A DNA stretch of 64,000 nt from Allomyces arbusculus (taxonomy: Eukaryota > Blastocladiomycota > Blastocladiomycetes > Blastocladiales > Blastocladiaceae). The number at the start of each line of letters is the position of its first letter. Position 1 is the stretch's first letter. The stretch is taken from assembly GCA_027604705.1 (NCBI GenBank), contig JADHYV010000018.1, forward strand, positions 62,001-126,000, given 5' to 3'. The translations under genes and the position numbers were made by a program. A model generated the notes under the pieces. The model ran no database searches, was not told where the DNA came from, and worked only from the letters and a program-made list of their open reading frames with translations. Below, in pieces: positions 1 to 11,010 of the stretch.

Positions 1-513
1 CTCGAGATCAATCTCGTCCTTGCCCGGAGCCACAATCTCATCCACCATGCTCTGCACCTCGACCTTACTCGCGCGCAAGCCCAGCGTGCGCATCAACACC
101 TCCAACTCGTCCTTGGAAATCGTGCCGCCGCCATCCTTATCGACCAGTCGAAACACTTCCTTCAACTCGACCAATTCGCGCGGCGACAAGTCGAGCCGCG
201 CACACAGTGCGCGCTCGTCGTCCGACAGCACCGGGTCGTCGGTAGGTGCGGGCGGGGGTGGAGCTGCAGCTGCGGGCGGCGGGAGAATACTCGCACGGCG
301 TCTGCTTGCGGCGGCACCACTGCGCGATGCGGTCGAAGGTGCGGCAAGCGCGACTGAACTGACGCGCCGCGAGTCGGCGGTGCTGGTGGCGGGCGTGGAT
401 CTGGGCGAGGTCGAGGAGGTTGGCGCGGTGGTGGCGGACGTGGGGACGCCACGTGCGCGAGCCGACGACGAGGACGAGGACGGGCGCGCGAGGGTGGCGG
501 ATGCCGGGACCAT
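1..513 (-). CDS. EF-hand calcium-binding protein, C-terminus cut by window edge
   Basis: An uninterrupted minus-strand frame of 171 codons runs from the ATG at 513 to the left edge without a stop. Residues 1-95 are low-complexity Ser/Ala/Pro/Arg. A calmodulin/centrin-type pair then begins with a helix (LSPRELVELKEVFRLV, about 109-124), followed by a canonical EF loop DKDGGGTISKDE at residues 125-136 with acidic residues at loop positions 1, 3 and 12. The next helix, ELEVLMRTLGLRASK, is typical of the calmodulin/centrin/myosin-light-chain superfamily. A second, degenerate loop seems to start at the edge. The role is probably Ca2+ sensing. The basic, disordered N-terminus recalls centrin-like or regulatory-light-chain proteins, but which one cannot be decided from half a protein. 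Confidence 0.75.
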   Translation of the reverse strand, partial: MVPASATLARPSSSSSSARARGVPTSATTAPTSSTSPRSTPATSTADSRRVSSVALAAPSTASRSGAAASRRRASILPPPAAAAPPPPAPTDDPVLSDDERALCARLDLSPRELVELKEVFRLVDKDGGGTISKDELEVLMRTLGLRASKVEVQSMVDEIVAPGKDEIDLE

Positions 514-1248
514 GGTCGGGTTTGCAGCCAGCTGGATGTTGTTTGGGTGGAAGGAGACGCGGGCAGTGTTGATCGAGCGGACTTGAACGGTTCAGTGACG
601 GCAAGCTAAGATTGAAGGGCATGTGCGACGCGGCGAGCTGGCATTATGCGCAGCATGAACCGGCGGCCGACCGCCGACCGCCGACGACGAGATCAGAGGG
701 GCTTCTGGCGAGTGGGCCTGCTTTGACGGCCCGTTTTGACGGCCAGGAATCGAGTGTCATGGGGGTCGCCTTCATTGCTTTCACGATGAGCCCCGTTGGA
801 TCGACGCCAACTTGTCCCGTCACAATGTCGGCTTGGGCCAGATCTTCGCATGGAGTCAAAGGGATGAACAACTGGCCATTCTTCGTGCCATGCTCGGTAA
901 TCTTGGACATGTCGGAATCTTTTCGAATGTCACGTAGACATCGGCCTCGATCTTGTCCTGAGCGCAGGGGGTGGGCTGGTAATACTGGGAGCACATCGCA
1001 GTGCCAGGAGACAGGGTCGTGCTCAGTCCGCGACAGCGCATGGAGGGCTTGAGCAACCAACCGGTCTCTATCCACCGGCAGCGTGTTGTTGGTGGGCTGG
1101 GACAAGCGGCTTCGTGATTATACATTATCTCAAGTAGGTAGGTACTCGTGCCTTTTGGATGCTGACGCAACCCGCGCCATCCTTCCCTCCCTGCTCGTCA
1201 ACAACGAGCCTGACCCCGATTCCCAACAAAAACGCGCTCAACGGCGCG
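514..1248. other. Gap with possible decayed coding fragment
   Basis: No intact gene can be supported here. On the minus strand two overlapping frames (about 856-1170 and 644-1105) each contain protein-like stretches, such as QDKIEADVYVTFEK in one and HGTKNGQLFIPLTPCEDLAQ in the other. They run into each other near 905-925 without a usable GT-AG junction. That is what a frameshifted gene remnant would look like, but an unannotated exon structure is also possible. No family is recognised. Confidence 0.3.
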
Positions 1249-3654
1249 TCACACCTGCGCGATCCCGCTCGCCGGAGCACCCTCCACCTTTTCCGCCCCC
1301 TTCACTGCAGCACCCGCGACACGCGCAACCATCCCGTTCCACCACCGCACCAGCACTGCGGCCCGATCCCACCGCAACCCGAGTCGACTCCACTCATCCA
1401 CAACCTCCCCGGACGCCTTATGCACGTCGGCTCCACACTCGGCTGCACGGGCGAGCCACCGCTCAGCAAGTGCGCATGCGCGCGGAACTGCCGTGCGCGG
1501 GACCGCATTGGCCAGGAGAGCGAGCGTGATCGCCGTCTCCCCCGCGACCACGCGCTCGGCACCCCCGACAGCCGCAGTCCGTGCCGCATCATCCACTTGC
1601 ACAAGCAACCACGATGCGTCCTTCTCGGGCGTCGTGTCCGTCTCGGCCTCCGGGTCCGGCGCGGGCGTCGTCGCTTCCTGCACGTCCCGCGGATCCACGA
1701 GCCGCGCATCGAGCGCGAGCGCCGCGGCCACGAGCACGCGGCGGCGCACGACCGCATCGACCGCGAGTGCGGCACCACGGACGGGCAAGGGCGCGGCGGC
1801 AGCTACGTGCCACGGCCACGCTCGTGCCGCGTACTCGGGCCGCGTCTCGAGCGCGACAATCGCCAGCCAGTACATGGCGTCGAGCGTGGGTGCGTCCGTG
1901 AGCGGGGTCGAGTGCGCGTGGGCGGAGACGGCGGTGAGGGCGGCGGTCGGGACGTGCGGCAGGACGCGCGCGTCGGCGAGCCAATGAGCGGCAAAGGCGA
2001 GTGCCACGGTATCCGGAGGGTGGGCGCGCGGCGGCCACAGGAGTACGTGGGTCGCGGCGGGGACGAGATGACGAGTGAGAACGAGTGTGGTCAGGTCGTT
2101 CATGGCCGCGCCGTATGAGTCGAATGGCGCGTCGGGCCCGCCGCGTGTGAAGATGACGGTGACGCGGTGCACGCGCTGCAGGTCGCGCAAAAGCGTGAGG
2201 AGGATCGCGTCGATCCAGGATGGGTCGGTGGTCGGGTCAAGCGAGGGGAGACGGCGCGGATCGTCGCTGACGGCCACGAGGAAATCTTCTTCGGAACAGG
2301 TGCGGGTAGACGTGGCAGAGGCGCGTTGGGCGCGCAAGTAGGTGGACACTTCCTGCACGAGCATGACCGTGAAAAACAGGAGCCGTTTGGCGCGGTCTGG
2401 GTCGACGGGATTCTCCTTGGACACGGCGGCCAGGATTTCGGCACAGTCGTCGATGAACAGTGACGTGTGCGCAACCATGGCGAGAATGTCACGGTGGGAC
2501 GTTCCCTTGGCGGTGGGGGTTGAGAGGGCCGCGCAATACAAGTGGCAAATGTGGCCAAGCAGCGGCGTCCACGGGTCGGGACTGCCCTGCGGTGCCGGTG
2601 CCGGAGCGTGAAGGATCAAGCCGTGGTTCGACTGAGTCAGGAACGCGGCGAGCGCCGGCAACAGCGGACCCGCTGCGAGGACGGCTTGTGTCGAAGTAGG
2701 CGGGTTGGTAATGGCGAGCATCGTGACCGTATAGACAAACGCGTCAAGCGCGGGAGATGGGGCTGCAAGGGAAGCATCCAGACTTGTCGGCCAAGCGAAT
2801 TGGGTTGCGACGCGGTCGACGAGAGCAGCAAGCGCAGACGGAAGAGCACGGCGCGGGAAGACGGGTACTGGAAGCATCAACCCCACGGCGATCATAAGCT
2901 GCAGGAGGGATGGGACGAGCGTGGCAGGTACTGGTGCGGGAACCAGCGAGCAAACGAGTCGGGTCAAATCCTTGCGCGCGTGGTCGCGCGGAATATTGCT
3001 GGATTCGGCATTGGGCGGCGGAGGCGTCAAGCGATCACGGCTCATGGCCATCCAAAAGTGGAGGAAGCGCAGCGCGTCCATGGCCGTGGGGAAGAACACG
3101 GGCTGGCCTAGGTCGGCCATGGACGCAGTCGGCGCGAGCAGCACACCCAACAGCACGCGCACGCGGCGATCATGGTCGGGTACTGGGTCGAACACCGAGG
3201 CAGCAATGGTCGGAAAGAAGAGCGGGACCTTGTCGGCGCGCGCAGCGAGCCAGAGGCGCGTTTCCGGGGCTGGATCACGGCCAGTCAAGCGCGCAATCAT
3301 GAACAGGGCCACGACGGCGCGCGCAGCGGTACAGGGCGCGTCACGACACGCATCCGGGTGGAGCAGCCAGCGCGCAGCACGCGGAGCGTGCTCATCAAAC
3401 AACATGGCGTCCGCGAGGCCCAGTGGGCGTGATCGCGCGCGCATGGCCGCGGCAGCGACCGAGAGCAGCGCGAGTGACAACTGCGCCGCGTCGTGGCCGC
3501 TCTTGGTGCCCGGAACGGGCCAGTCTTGTGCGGGAACAGCATGGAGCACGGCCGCGGCGGCCACGGCGTCAAGGAGCGGCGCGTCGTGGCGGTCGGGTGC
3601 TGCCGCCGCCGCTGGAGAGGTCGGACTTGGGGGTGGTTGGGCGTGGTCGGCCAT
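1249..3654 (-). CDS. Large Ala/Leu-rich helical protein of unknown function
   Basis: One long frame of 801 residues, starting at the ATG at 3654 (MADHAQPPPSP). The open frame continues upstream, but that part reads into the divergent promoter, so this start is preferred. After a Pro/Ala-rich leader of about 40 residues the protein is almost entirely amphipathic helix with many Ala, Leu, Val and Arg, resembling an alpha-solenoid. There is no signal peptide, no clear membrane segment and no catalytic motif I recognise. Near the C-terminus RWDRAAVLVRWWNG is Trp-rich, which loosely recalls fungal peroxin-8, but the peroxisomal C-terminal tripeptide is missing (it ends AQV), so I do not assign it. 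GC-rich third positions in this frame support coding. It is head-to-head with the gene at 3970. Confidence 0.65.
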   Translation of the reverse strand: MADHAQPPPSPTSPAAAAAPDRHDAPLLDAVAAAAVLHAVPAQDWPVPGTKSGHDAAQLSLALLSVAAAAMRARSRPLGLADAMLFDEHAPRAARWLLHPDACRDAPCTAARAVVALFMIARLTGRDPAPETRLWLAARADKVPLFFPTIAASVFDPVPDHDRRVRVLLGVLLAPTASMADLGQPVFFPTAMDALRFLHFWMAMSRDRLTPPPPNAESSNIPRDHARKDLTRLVCSLVPAPVPATLVPSLLQLMIAVGLMLPVPVFPRRALPSALAALVDRVATQFAWPTSLDASLAAPSPALDAFVYTVTMLAITNPPTSTQAVLAAGPLLPALAAFLTQSNHGLILHAPAPAPQGSPDPWTPLLGHICHLYCAALSTPTAKGTSHRDILAMVAHTSLFIDDCAEILAAVSKENPVDPDRAKRLLFFTVMLVQEVSTYLRAQRASATSTRTCSEEDFLVAVSDDPRRLPSLDPTTDPSWIDAILLTLLRDLQRVHRVTVIFTRGGPDAPFDSYGAAMNDLTTLVLTRHLVPAATHVLLWPPRAHPPDTVALAFAAHWLADARVLPHVPTAALTAVSAHAHSTPLTDAPTLDAMYWLAIVALETRPEYAARAWPWHVAAAAPLPVRGAALAVDAVVRRRVLVAAALALDARLVDPRDVQEATTPAPDPEAETDTTPEKDASWLLVQVDDAARTAAVGGAERVVAGETAITLALLANAVPRTAVPRACALAERWLARAAECGADVHKASGEVVDEWSRLGLRWDRAAVLVRWWNGMVARVAGAAVKGAEKVEGAPASGIAQV

Positions 3655-3969
3655 GGTCGCTGGAGTCGTCGCGCTGCGGCAAGTTGGCAGGGCTGCTGGC
3701 GGCGGGATCGTTGTGTCGCTTGTCGTCGCCGTGAACGCGGAGGTTGCCGCGGCGCGTGTGCGTTGCCGATGCCGGATTTCAGAGACGCGGCCGTCTCGGA
3801 TGGGCAGCTTACACGCGCGACCACGTCGACCTTCTGGCGTGCTGCCCGCCGTCGCTGCTGACGTTGCCGACACTGGCACCGCTGCCCTCCCCGCATTCCA
3901 CCCGTCCCCGGCACTGAATTTGAGCACGACTTGCCGCACTGTGAGTGCTGGACCAGTGCCGTTGCGACC
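3655..3969. promoter_or_regulatory. Divergent intergenic region, probable shared promoter
   Basis: 315 bp separates two outward-pointing start codons (3654 minus, 3970 plus). It must hold both 5' UTRs and both promoters. I see no TATA box or other recognisable element. Confidence 0.45.
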
Positions 3970-6384
3970 ATGCCGCTCGGGGCCGACAAGAGCGCCAAGC
4001 GCGACGAGGCCGAGGCGACCACCGGCCTGCTCGCTAGTTCTGCGGCATCGCCAGCAACACTGCACGCCGACGCTGACCGTGACCATGACCATGACGATGC
4101 TCTCACGCAGCAGAACGACGGCGCTCGCGACGACGCGCCGCTTCTGGTCGCTTCGGAGAGCCCGCCCGTGCCATCGTCGTCCCCACCGCCCTACGCCCCG
4201 CCCACGCCACGTCGCCACGCGCACCGCGGCTTTGCGCGTTCATCCAACCGCGCCTACCAGCCCGTTGCCGCCAACGACTGCGATCTAGACCACGACACGG
4301 ACCATTCACGCGCCTATGCCGCGCCCGCCAGCCCGCCCATGCCCGCCGATGACGGGTCGGCCCCCGAATCCTCGGCCTCAGCCACGGACCGGTCACCAAC
4401 CCGCGCGCCCAAGGCCAACCCGTGCCTGCAACCGCTCACCACTTTCATCAAGACCATTGGCGCGTGCGGCGCTGTCGGTCTGTTGACGCTCGCGCTCGTG
4501 CTCGCCACCGCCGGGTCGATGTACCATTTTGGTGCCCCACCGGAGGCGCCAGTTCGCAGCCCCGACTTTGATCGCGGCTCGGGTGGCGGCACCACGTCGG
4601 ACCTGCCCCCCCTCAGCCCGCTGCCGGGCTTGCCTGGCATGTCCCACGACTGCGGCCGGTCTGGGCCACCTGTTGCCCTTGTACAGCGCGCGTGGACCGT
4701 GCCAATTCCTGCGGCCGTCAACGACGCTGCGGCGCTGGTTCGTCCTGAATGGACACTGCGTGCCAACGTCACGGGCATGACGACCGGACGCATCGAGTAC
4801 CGCTTTGTCGAGTCGTGCCCGCATTCGGATCCGACCACGGCACAAACGGGGGTGGTGGCGGCCGGCAATGCGGATACATCATCGTCGTCCCCCGCATCCC
4901 CTTCCTCGGGAGACTCCTCCGTAACGTCGAGTGCAAGTGGCGATGCCGCTCCTGCAGCAGCCCCTGCCGCCCCCGCGGCGCCCGCCAGCGACGCCAGCAG
5001 CGTGCTCGCATCGGTCGCCGCTGAACTCGCCGCCGCTGCGCGCCGTCTACCCGAGCGACTCGGTGCGGCGGTCGGTGCCACGGCTGCGCCCGCCCCACCC
5101 GCACTCATCGCCGCGATCGACGTGCTGGTGACCTCGTCCCCTGTGCACGCCGCGCTTCTGCAAGACCGCATCCACGTGCTCGTGCACCCGGTCGCTGACC
5201 CGACCGCCGCTGCACCCGCATGGACCGTCGACGTCGTCACCCCACGGCACCTGCGCGGTGTCCCGGCCTACCCCCCACCATGCCTCGACACGGTCGTGCG
5301 CATCACGCTGCGCCGCACCGCCGCGGCGTGTCCCGCGCCCGCCACGGGCCCTGCTGCCGCACCACCGTCGCTCGTCTCGCGGCTCACCGGGTCCGCAGCG
5401 GCCCCAGAACCAGCGATCCCGGTCCCGCTGCACGTGCAGGGCGTCGCCGAAAACCTGCACCACGTCGCTTACGCTGTCTACGCGCCCGGCGAGCGGCATC
5501 TGCGCCCGGGGTCCCCCGACAACGCGAAAATCGCGCCGATGGCCGCGTCCGTCCACATGGCCGGGGCTAACAGCAACTTGCACGTGCTAGCGCGGCATGT
5601 GCCGTTCCGCGACGACGGCAGTTGGCTCGGCAAGCATTTGGCGACGACCGACGAATTGCCGCCATTGCAGCGCCGTGGGGATGAGCGGGGGGAGAACGAA
5701 AATGATTGGATGCGCCCGGACGTGTGGCGGCTGCATGCGCGCGATCGGCTTCAATTGACCACGGCGAATGGGTATATTCGGGGACCCATCGCGGTGGGTG
5801 GGGGTGCGGATGTTGGGAACGACGCGCCGGCACCATCGATTGCCGCATCCACGACCAACGGCCGCGTGCACGTGGCTGTGGTTCAGCCAATCCGTGGCGG
5901 ATCCAAGGTGCGCGCGTCGGCCGTGAATGGCGGCGTGCGCGTGCTCGTTGTGCCGGACCCGCTCGTTCCGCCACCGCCTGCACCAGAATCCAAGAAGGCT
6001 GCGCCAGCTCCGCCCGCTGGGAGCGCCGCGGCTGCGGGTTCCTCGTGGTGGCCGTCATCGTCCGCGGCCGACCCGCCCGCCGACCCGCCGGCCCTCCCGC
6101 CGTACCTGGCCCGCGTCGACGTCAAGGCGTCGTCAGTGATCGGGTCGGCGCGCGCAAAAGTCGTGCACACGCCGTCGGGCCGCCCATCGGCCGACCGCTG
6201 GCGGTGGACGGCCATGGCCGCAGTGGATGATGACGAAGAAGGTGGGAGCCTCCAGGCGGTCGGGATTGGTGGGGCGGCGTCAGGCGCGTGGACGCGTCGC
6301 GCACATGCAGGGACGACACCCGTGGCCGCGAGTGTCGCGGCGAGTGTGGTGAATGGGCACGTGGAGGTGGAGTTGTTGGATTGA
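3970..6384 (+). CDS. Single-pass membrane protein with adhesin-like (DUF4097-type) repeat domain
   Basis: 804 residues in one frame. The ATG at 3970 is chosen because the open frame upstream has only a non-ATG start. Residues 1-155 are hydrophilic and Pro/Asp/His-rich. A hydrophobic segment (AVGLLTLALVLATAGSMYHF, about residues 173-194) is the only membrane span, suggesting a type II topology with the bulk of the protein outside the cytosol. The C-terminal third has recurring short strands of the form TTNGRVHVAV, ASAVNGGVRVLVV and ASVVNGHVEVELL. This resembles the beta-solenoid of putative-adhesin (DUF4097-like) proteins seen in many fungi. Low-complexity Ala/Pro/Ser linkers separate the parts. 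Function is unknown; a surface or endomembrane role is inferred from topology only. Confidence 0.7.
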   Translation: MPLGADKSAKRDEAEATTGLLASSAASPATLHADADRDHDHDDALTQQNDGARDDAPLLVASESPPVPSSSPPPYAPPTPRRHAHRGFARSSNRAYQPVAANDCDLDHDTDHSRAYAAPASPPMPADDGSAPESSASATDRSPTRAPKANPCLQPLTTFIKTIGACGAVGLLTLALVLATAGSMYHFGAPPEAPVRSPDFDRGSGGGTTSDLPPLSPLPGLPGMSHDCGRSGPPVALVQRAWTVPIPAAVNDAAALVRPEWTLRANVTGMTTGRIEYRFVESCPHSDPTTAQTGVVAAGNADTSSSSPASPSSGDSSVTSSASGDAAPAAAPAAPAAPASDASSVLASVAAELAAAARRLPERLGAAVGATAAPAPPALIAAIDVLVTSSPVHAALLQDRIHVLVHPVADPTAAAPAWTVDVVTPRHLRGVPAYPPPCLDTVVRITLRRTAAACPAPATGPAAAPPSLVSRLTGSAAAPEPAIPVPLHVQGVAENLHHVAYAVYAPGERHLRPGSPDNAKIAPMAASVHMAGANSNLHVLARHVPFRDDGSWLGKHLATTDELPPLQRRGDERGENENDWMRPDVWRLHARDRLQLTTANGYIRGPIAVGGGADVGNDAPAPSIAASTTNGRVHVAVVQPIRGGSKVRASAVNGGVRVLVVPDPLVPPPPAPESKKAAPAPPAGSAAAAGSSWWPSSSAADPPADPPALPPYLARVDVKASSVIGSARAKVVHTPSGRPSADRWRWTAMAAVDDDEEGGSLQAVGIGGAASGAWTRRAHAGTTPVAASVAASVVNGHVEVELLD

Positions 6385-6587
6385 GACGGGGGTTGGCGTT
6401 CCCGCGCGGGCCCGAGTTGGCTGTGCACCTCTCCCTGATCCGCGCCGTTTTTTGTCTCCAGGTTCTGGATCCCCTTTCTGATGTACAGATACGTAATTAC
6501 AATCTTTGTATGGCAAAACATGGATTGCATGCGGAGAAGAAGAGCTAGCTAGCCTTGACGAGATCAAAATGTAAATTCGAGCGCGGG

Positions 6588-7317
6588 TCAACAGATTTGA
6601 TGCGCAGCAAGAATGTTGTGAGCAAACAAAGTATCAGCGCCAGATTTCTTCTCCCAATCTGCTAAGGACCGCGCAGCTTTGATTCGTTTCGGGTCCAGCT
6701 CCCAGGGCGTTTGATCAAGTTGCTTCCGTGTGAAGTTGCTGCCCACAATAAACCTCAGCATCCTCGCCCATGAAACCAATTTTCCCGTTTTATAATGCTT
6801 CTCAAGGTGCAAACCTGGGGACCAAGAAACAACATGACCACTCGGTGCAATTTCGTGATGACTTAAAGCTGACCAAAGTTTCGCCACCAGCGAGAGATCC
6901 AGGGGGCAGGATAAGACGCCAATGCTTCTCTTCCATGCAGTGCACGTAATGCGACGGGAAATGGGGATTTTGGTGGCGCGTTAGTGGGCATCAACACGGT
7001 CCTTGTTGTAGGCGTCGCTGAAGTCTCAAGTGCTGCCGTCTTTGAATTCGGCGGGCGCGGCGTGATGCAATCAGGGACAAGACATCGTCGGGAAAATCGA
7101 GCAACTGCAGCTTGGAACACGACACTGAAGCTTCATGGCGCTGATGGGAGGTAGAGGATGAACTAGAAGTGTTGCTAGGGCGCTTTGCCACAGATTGAAT
7201 GAGGGCTGGAGACTGCAAGCGATTGTAGCGTGAGAGCAACAAAGGGAGATAGCAGGGGGGGAGAACTGTTACATGGGTCCTGGTTTCATACTGGCGTGGA
7301 AGGACAGCAACTGACAC
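6588..7317 (-). pseudogene. Truncated, decayed F-box/LRR paralog (relic C)
   Basis: Minus-strand relic of the gene at 11385-13682. It begins with an F-box-like stretch LQLLDFPDDVLSLIAS (about 7060-7110), matching LLNLPEELLCLIAEH of the intact copy. It continues in other frames with VVSWSPGLHLEKHYKTGKL (compare GVSWYPELFVEERPFACEL) and then jumps to LDPKRIKAA, which matches the extreme C-terminus of the intact protein (LDPKRIAAR). The central roughly 500 residues are therefore missing, and the remaining pieces lie in different frames. It is more A+T-rich than the intact copy, as expected of a dead gene. Confidence 0.7.
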
Positions 7318-7540
7318 AGGTCAACAACTAGAGCGGCTCTATTCTGACAACGATGTGCGAATAAGTGCGGACAAACGCGACGGCTCTCTCGCAAATGATG
7401 ACCGGGGTCCAGAGCAGAGGCAGGCGATGCGCCAGTGGTGTGATTACCATTCATGCCTTGACGATGTTCTTCCCTGGGGTCCGCAACAAGCTGCCTTAGC
7501 CTCAAAATGATTGGGGCAAACGATGGTTTTCGTGCCTTCC

Positions 7541-9808
7541 TCATTGGATCTGTGGAAACGTTTCGTTGAGCCAGTCACACAAGCCCGCAACCATGCTTTT
7601 CTCTGCTACCACCATCACTTTGAATGCAGCGCGGCCTGGGGCGACCTTGGCCCGGTCAGCCCAAATAGTCACCACGCGCTGCACCACATTGCTGCGCACC
7701 GACGCCCACATGCGACTCTTGGGAGTTGAGTACAGCGAGACGGTCCTGCATCCAGCGGCCCACTTTGCAACAGCGAGAATCTCCCGCACAGCGGCATCCA
7801 CCTCATCAGCGTGGCCGATGCGCACCACAAGCTCGCTGACGAACTGGCCACTTTCAGTTACGTTCAGGGGCATCTGCCAAAGAGCGCGATTACCGCGGTA
7901 CTCGAGCATCAGCAGACTTGGCGTGCCGCACGGGACTACGGATTAACTGTTGATGGTCTCAACCATCATGTAACGCGAGAGACTCTCGAGCACCCGAGGA
8001 GACACGGAAAACGCTGAAACGCGACGAAGTGGCGCGTGCAATGGACCTGTGCGAAGTGCATCATCCCTTGTTGTCGCGACGAGGGTCATCAGATTGCTGC
8101 ACGCATCATTTTTGGCAAATAGCTGGGAAACAGGTTCCGACGGTGCCGTGAAGTGCATTACAGATTGGAGTGTAGGTGGAGCATCGATCCGAACGACGCG
8201 CCGCAGCAATGTCAGCTTCTTCAGCCGAGGCAAGGCATCAAAATCGGTGCCGTTGATCAGCATATTGGAACCGAAAATACTCGTTGTGGTCGACTTGAGT
8301 GTCAATGTTTCAACCGACGGCCATATTGGCGCAGGAACTGGCATCGTCAGCACATCCTTATCAATTTCAACCGTGACCAGAGACGGGGGAGCGGCGTTTT
8401 CTGATAGGAATGCGGCCCAAGCAGTGTCAAAAACGTGGAGTTGCGTCAGGCCAGAAACGTGATCTGGGCATGGGAGTAGTCATCATTGGCAAAACGCCCG
8501 CTGCTTCATGTCAAGAAACTCGAGACGCGGAGCGGCTTGAGCCAAGTTGGCAATAAACGAAAGCGCCACGACCACATGCTGGATTTCGGTCCGCACGAGT
8601 TGCGGCATTCCAGGGCAAGTTAGATGCGCGAGATGTGGACAGTCGACATTACTGCCAAAAATTGCGAGCCCGAGAGTCGTGCGTCCAACAACTTTGCCGA
8701 AATCGAGAGCGTTTCCAGTCGAGGCAAAATCAAGCCAGGCCATCTTGACAAAATGTGCGTGAAAATGAGTGCTGACAGGTGCAGCGCGTGCAGCTCTGGC
8801 CAAGAAGGGGAAATGCTGCATGGATGTGAGCATGCCGCAACTTGGCCCAGCTTGATCAACTCTCCTTGCATCAGGACGAGCTTGTGCAGGAGTGGACACC
8901 GGACGAGGTGACGGTCAAGCAGGTCTGGGTGAATTACGTGCGCTCGACCAGACAAGAACATGAGCCGTGGCGCCGTGATCATGGTTCGTACAGCGAAGTG
9001 GTCAAGACGCTTCTCTTGAACAGTACAGTCGAGCTTGCGCAAGTGGGGCAAGGTTACCATGACCGCCATTCGGTTCCAGTTGCCAGTGACAACAACCGAG
9101 AGCACCTTCAAGGTGGGACTCAAGATATTGAGAGCCAGGACAAGCGAGGGCGCAGGAAGGGCCGTGCCCATCGTGAAACGACGAAATGCAGGTAATGGGC
9201 AGCCTTGCGCGCCAGTATCGTGGAGAGTCCCACCCTCTTTAAACGACCAACTTCGAGACCTGTCCAATTTCGGGTGCCAGCAGAAATCATATTCAGTTGG
9301 ATCGAATACACACGATCCGCGGTGATCTTGAGCGGGTTAAGACTGTTCACGAATGCAATTCGATGAGTGGCGCGACAAAGACGGTAGTCGGTGACGTTGG
9401 GTTTTGAGCAGGTGTCAAGTCGCGCCCATTACGCCGTGCCCATCGAGGTGCAACTTGGGGGACCAATGGACGACTCTGGGAGCAGTTGGCGCAATATCAA
9501 ATCGAATGCACGTTTGTAGCTGCAGTCCCAATTCAAGGGACAAATTAAAGTGCCAGGACAACAACCCGCTTGAATGCAACACACGTATTGCGCAACGCAA
9601 CAAGGACACTGACACTTCGCGACTGGGCAGACACACAACTGTACTTACCGGCACTGCCATTCTCATCACCACGTTCGGATACATACGTGGCGTATTTGGC
9701 GATGAGGCATAAGAGCTCGTTAGGAAGATCGAGCAAGCAAATATGCGTGCAAGACGGGAGACGACAGGTTGGATCAATGCGAAAAAAGCTTGGGATAGAT
9801 TTGGTCAT
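7541..9808 (-). pseudogene. Nearly full-length decayed F-box/LRR paralog (relic A)
   Basis: Successive minus-strand frame segments match the intact gene at 11385-13682 collinearly over almost its whole length. From 5' to 3': F-box LLDLPNELLCLIAKY (about 9700); DIAPTAPRVVHWSPKL (about 9450); KRVGLSTILARKAAHYLHF (about 9220); SLVLALNILSPTLKVLSVVV and VTLPHLRKLDCTVQE (about 9020-9160); LVRTEIQHVVVALSFIANLA (about 8560); TDFDALPRLKKLTLLR (about 8240); and MLEYRGNRALWQMP (about 7900) to the end at 7541. The segments occupy at least six open pieces in shifting frames with in-frame stops between them. The intact copy has no introns, so the breaks are frameshifts rather than splice sites. It is probably an old tandem duplicate. 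Confidence 0.85.
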
Positions 9809-10079
9809 GCTACTCATGCTGCTGCTCGGACATGTTGCAGAGAAGCGAATGCGGGAATGCCCGAGCAGAGTCGAGGGAGTCGGGTGGAAGGATTGACCAA
9901 GGCCAAAGTGAAGCTGTGCAGGCAGAGTCAAAATGAGAAATGGGTGGGCAATTTGCTCTGTAAAAATGACGTGGAGCCAACCTACTCCCACATCAGGAAC
10001 AGCCAGATTGAATTGGCGCAAACATAGAAACGGATTCAAAGTGCTCGAATACGGAACGAGATTGGCGACCGCGCTCTAA

Positions 10080-11010
10080 CTGGCAGAGATGAAATGATTG
10101 AGAATCCTCTTGAATGACGTTTGATTTGCGCGGCCTTGGCAAAACCGGCAAAGAAGGAGGGCAGCACGATCAAACTCTCGACTTCGAATTAAGGAAGCCA
10201 TGGCATCTGTGACCAATGGAAATCTGCGAGTGGCGTGCCAGGGAATAGTGTCAAGAAATCGTGAGCATCTCGAGCCTTGGTAAACTCGAGTCGTGCAACA
10301 CAAACACTATGCGCTTAAAAAGGACGGCAGTCGAGCGAAATGTGCTGATCCACTCTGTTCAGAAAGGCGACACAGGGCACAATGGTGAGGAGGCCACATC
10401 ATTTGGCCATTATGGCAAACCTGCCGAATGCCTTCGTGCGCAAGCACAGGAGCCGTAAAAGATGGTGGTCGATCAGGTCGGGGTGGAGTGCATCAGCGTT
10501 ACAGCGCAAGCTTCAGAGCCGAGGGCTGTAAGCATGGTTCGCATTGCAGGCTTGCAGCCGCATGGCCGGCAACATCCCCGAGAATTGACAATCGAAGCGT
10601 GCGCAAGTGCGGCAAGGTCACTACGGCCGCCATTTGGTTCCAATCACCATTCACGGTGACAGATAGCACTTGCAAGGTGAGGGTTTGGGGGGCCAAGAAA
10701 CACCATGGCAAGATGGTGCAATTTTTTACCGAGTAAAGGTTGGCAGCGTTACGCCATGTTAAGGGAGAGCTCGAGGTGCCAACACATCGAGATCACGACG
10801 CGTTGCCATGCAGTGTAGATCATGCCAAGGGCGATCAGGGTTCCTCTTGGTTTTGGATGGACAATGGCACAATCTCGCAAATCAACGCCGTTCTTGCGAA
10901 TACGGCAGCTACTGCAAGATTGGTAGTCCTAGTAGCTGCATTCAAAGCCCCCACAAAGAACGTGTTCAGCGATCAGGCACATAACGCCGTCGCGAAGGTG
11001 TAGTAAGTGC
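10080..11010 (-). pseudogene. Internally deleted F-box/LRR relic (relic B)
   Basis: Third decayed copy. Minus-strand reading gives LRDGVMCLIAEHV near 10995-10955 (F-box of the intact gene, LPEELLCLIAEHV). AWQRVVISMCWHLELSLN follows near 10820-10760 (compare TWQRVVNTVLRWHAALSLD). Then, after a large deletion, come LTLQVLSVTVNGDWNQMAAV and VTLPHLRTL (10710-10610), and DALHPDLIDHH near 10480 (compare EAIHPDLVDHH). Below about 10440 the match fades. Only the first half of the parent gene is represented. Order and strand are the same as in the other copies. Confidence 0.75.

Noticed and set aside
1249-3654. Calling the helical protein peroxin-8
   Set aside because: Only a vague Trp-rich C-terminal likeness; no peroxisomal targeting tripeptide and no other collinear match.
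2921-4288. 455-codon plus-strand frame across the 1249-3654 gene and its promoter
   Set aside because: Low-complexity and running through two genes and their intergenic region; third-position bias favours the minus gene and the separate plus gene from 3970.
7541-9808. Reading the F-box relic pieces as exons of a spliced gene
   Set aside because: The intact paralog is intronless, the breaks fall inside conserved repeats, and stops lie between pieces without suitable splice sites.
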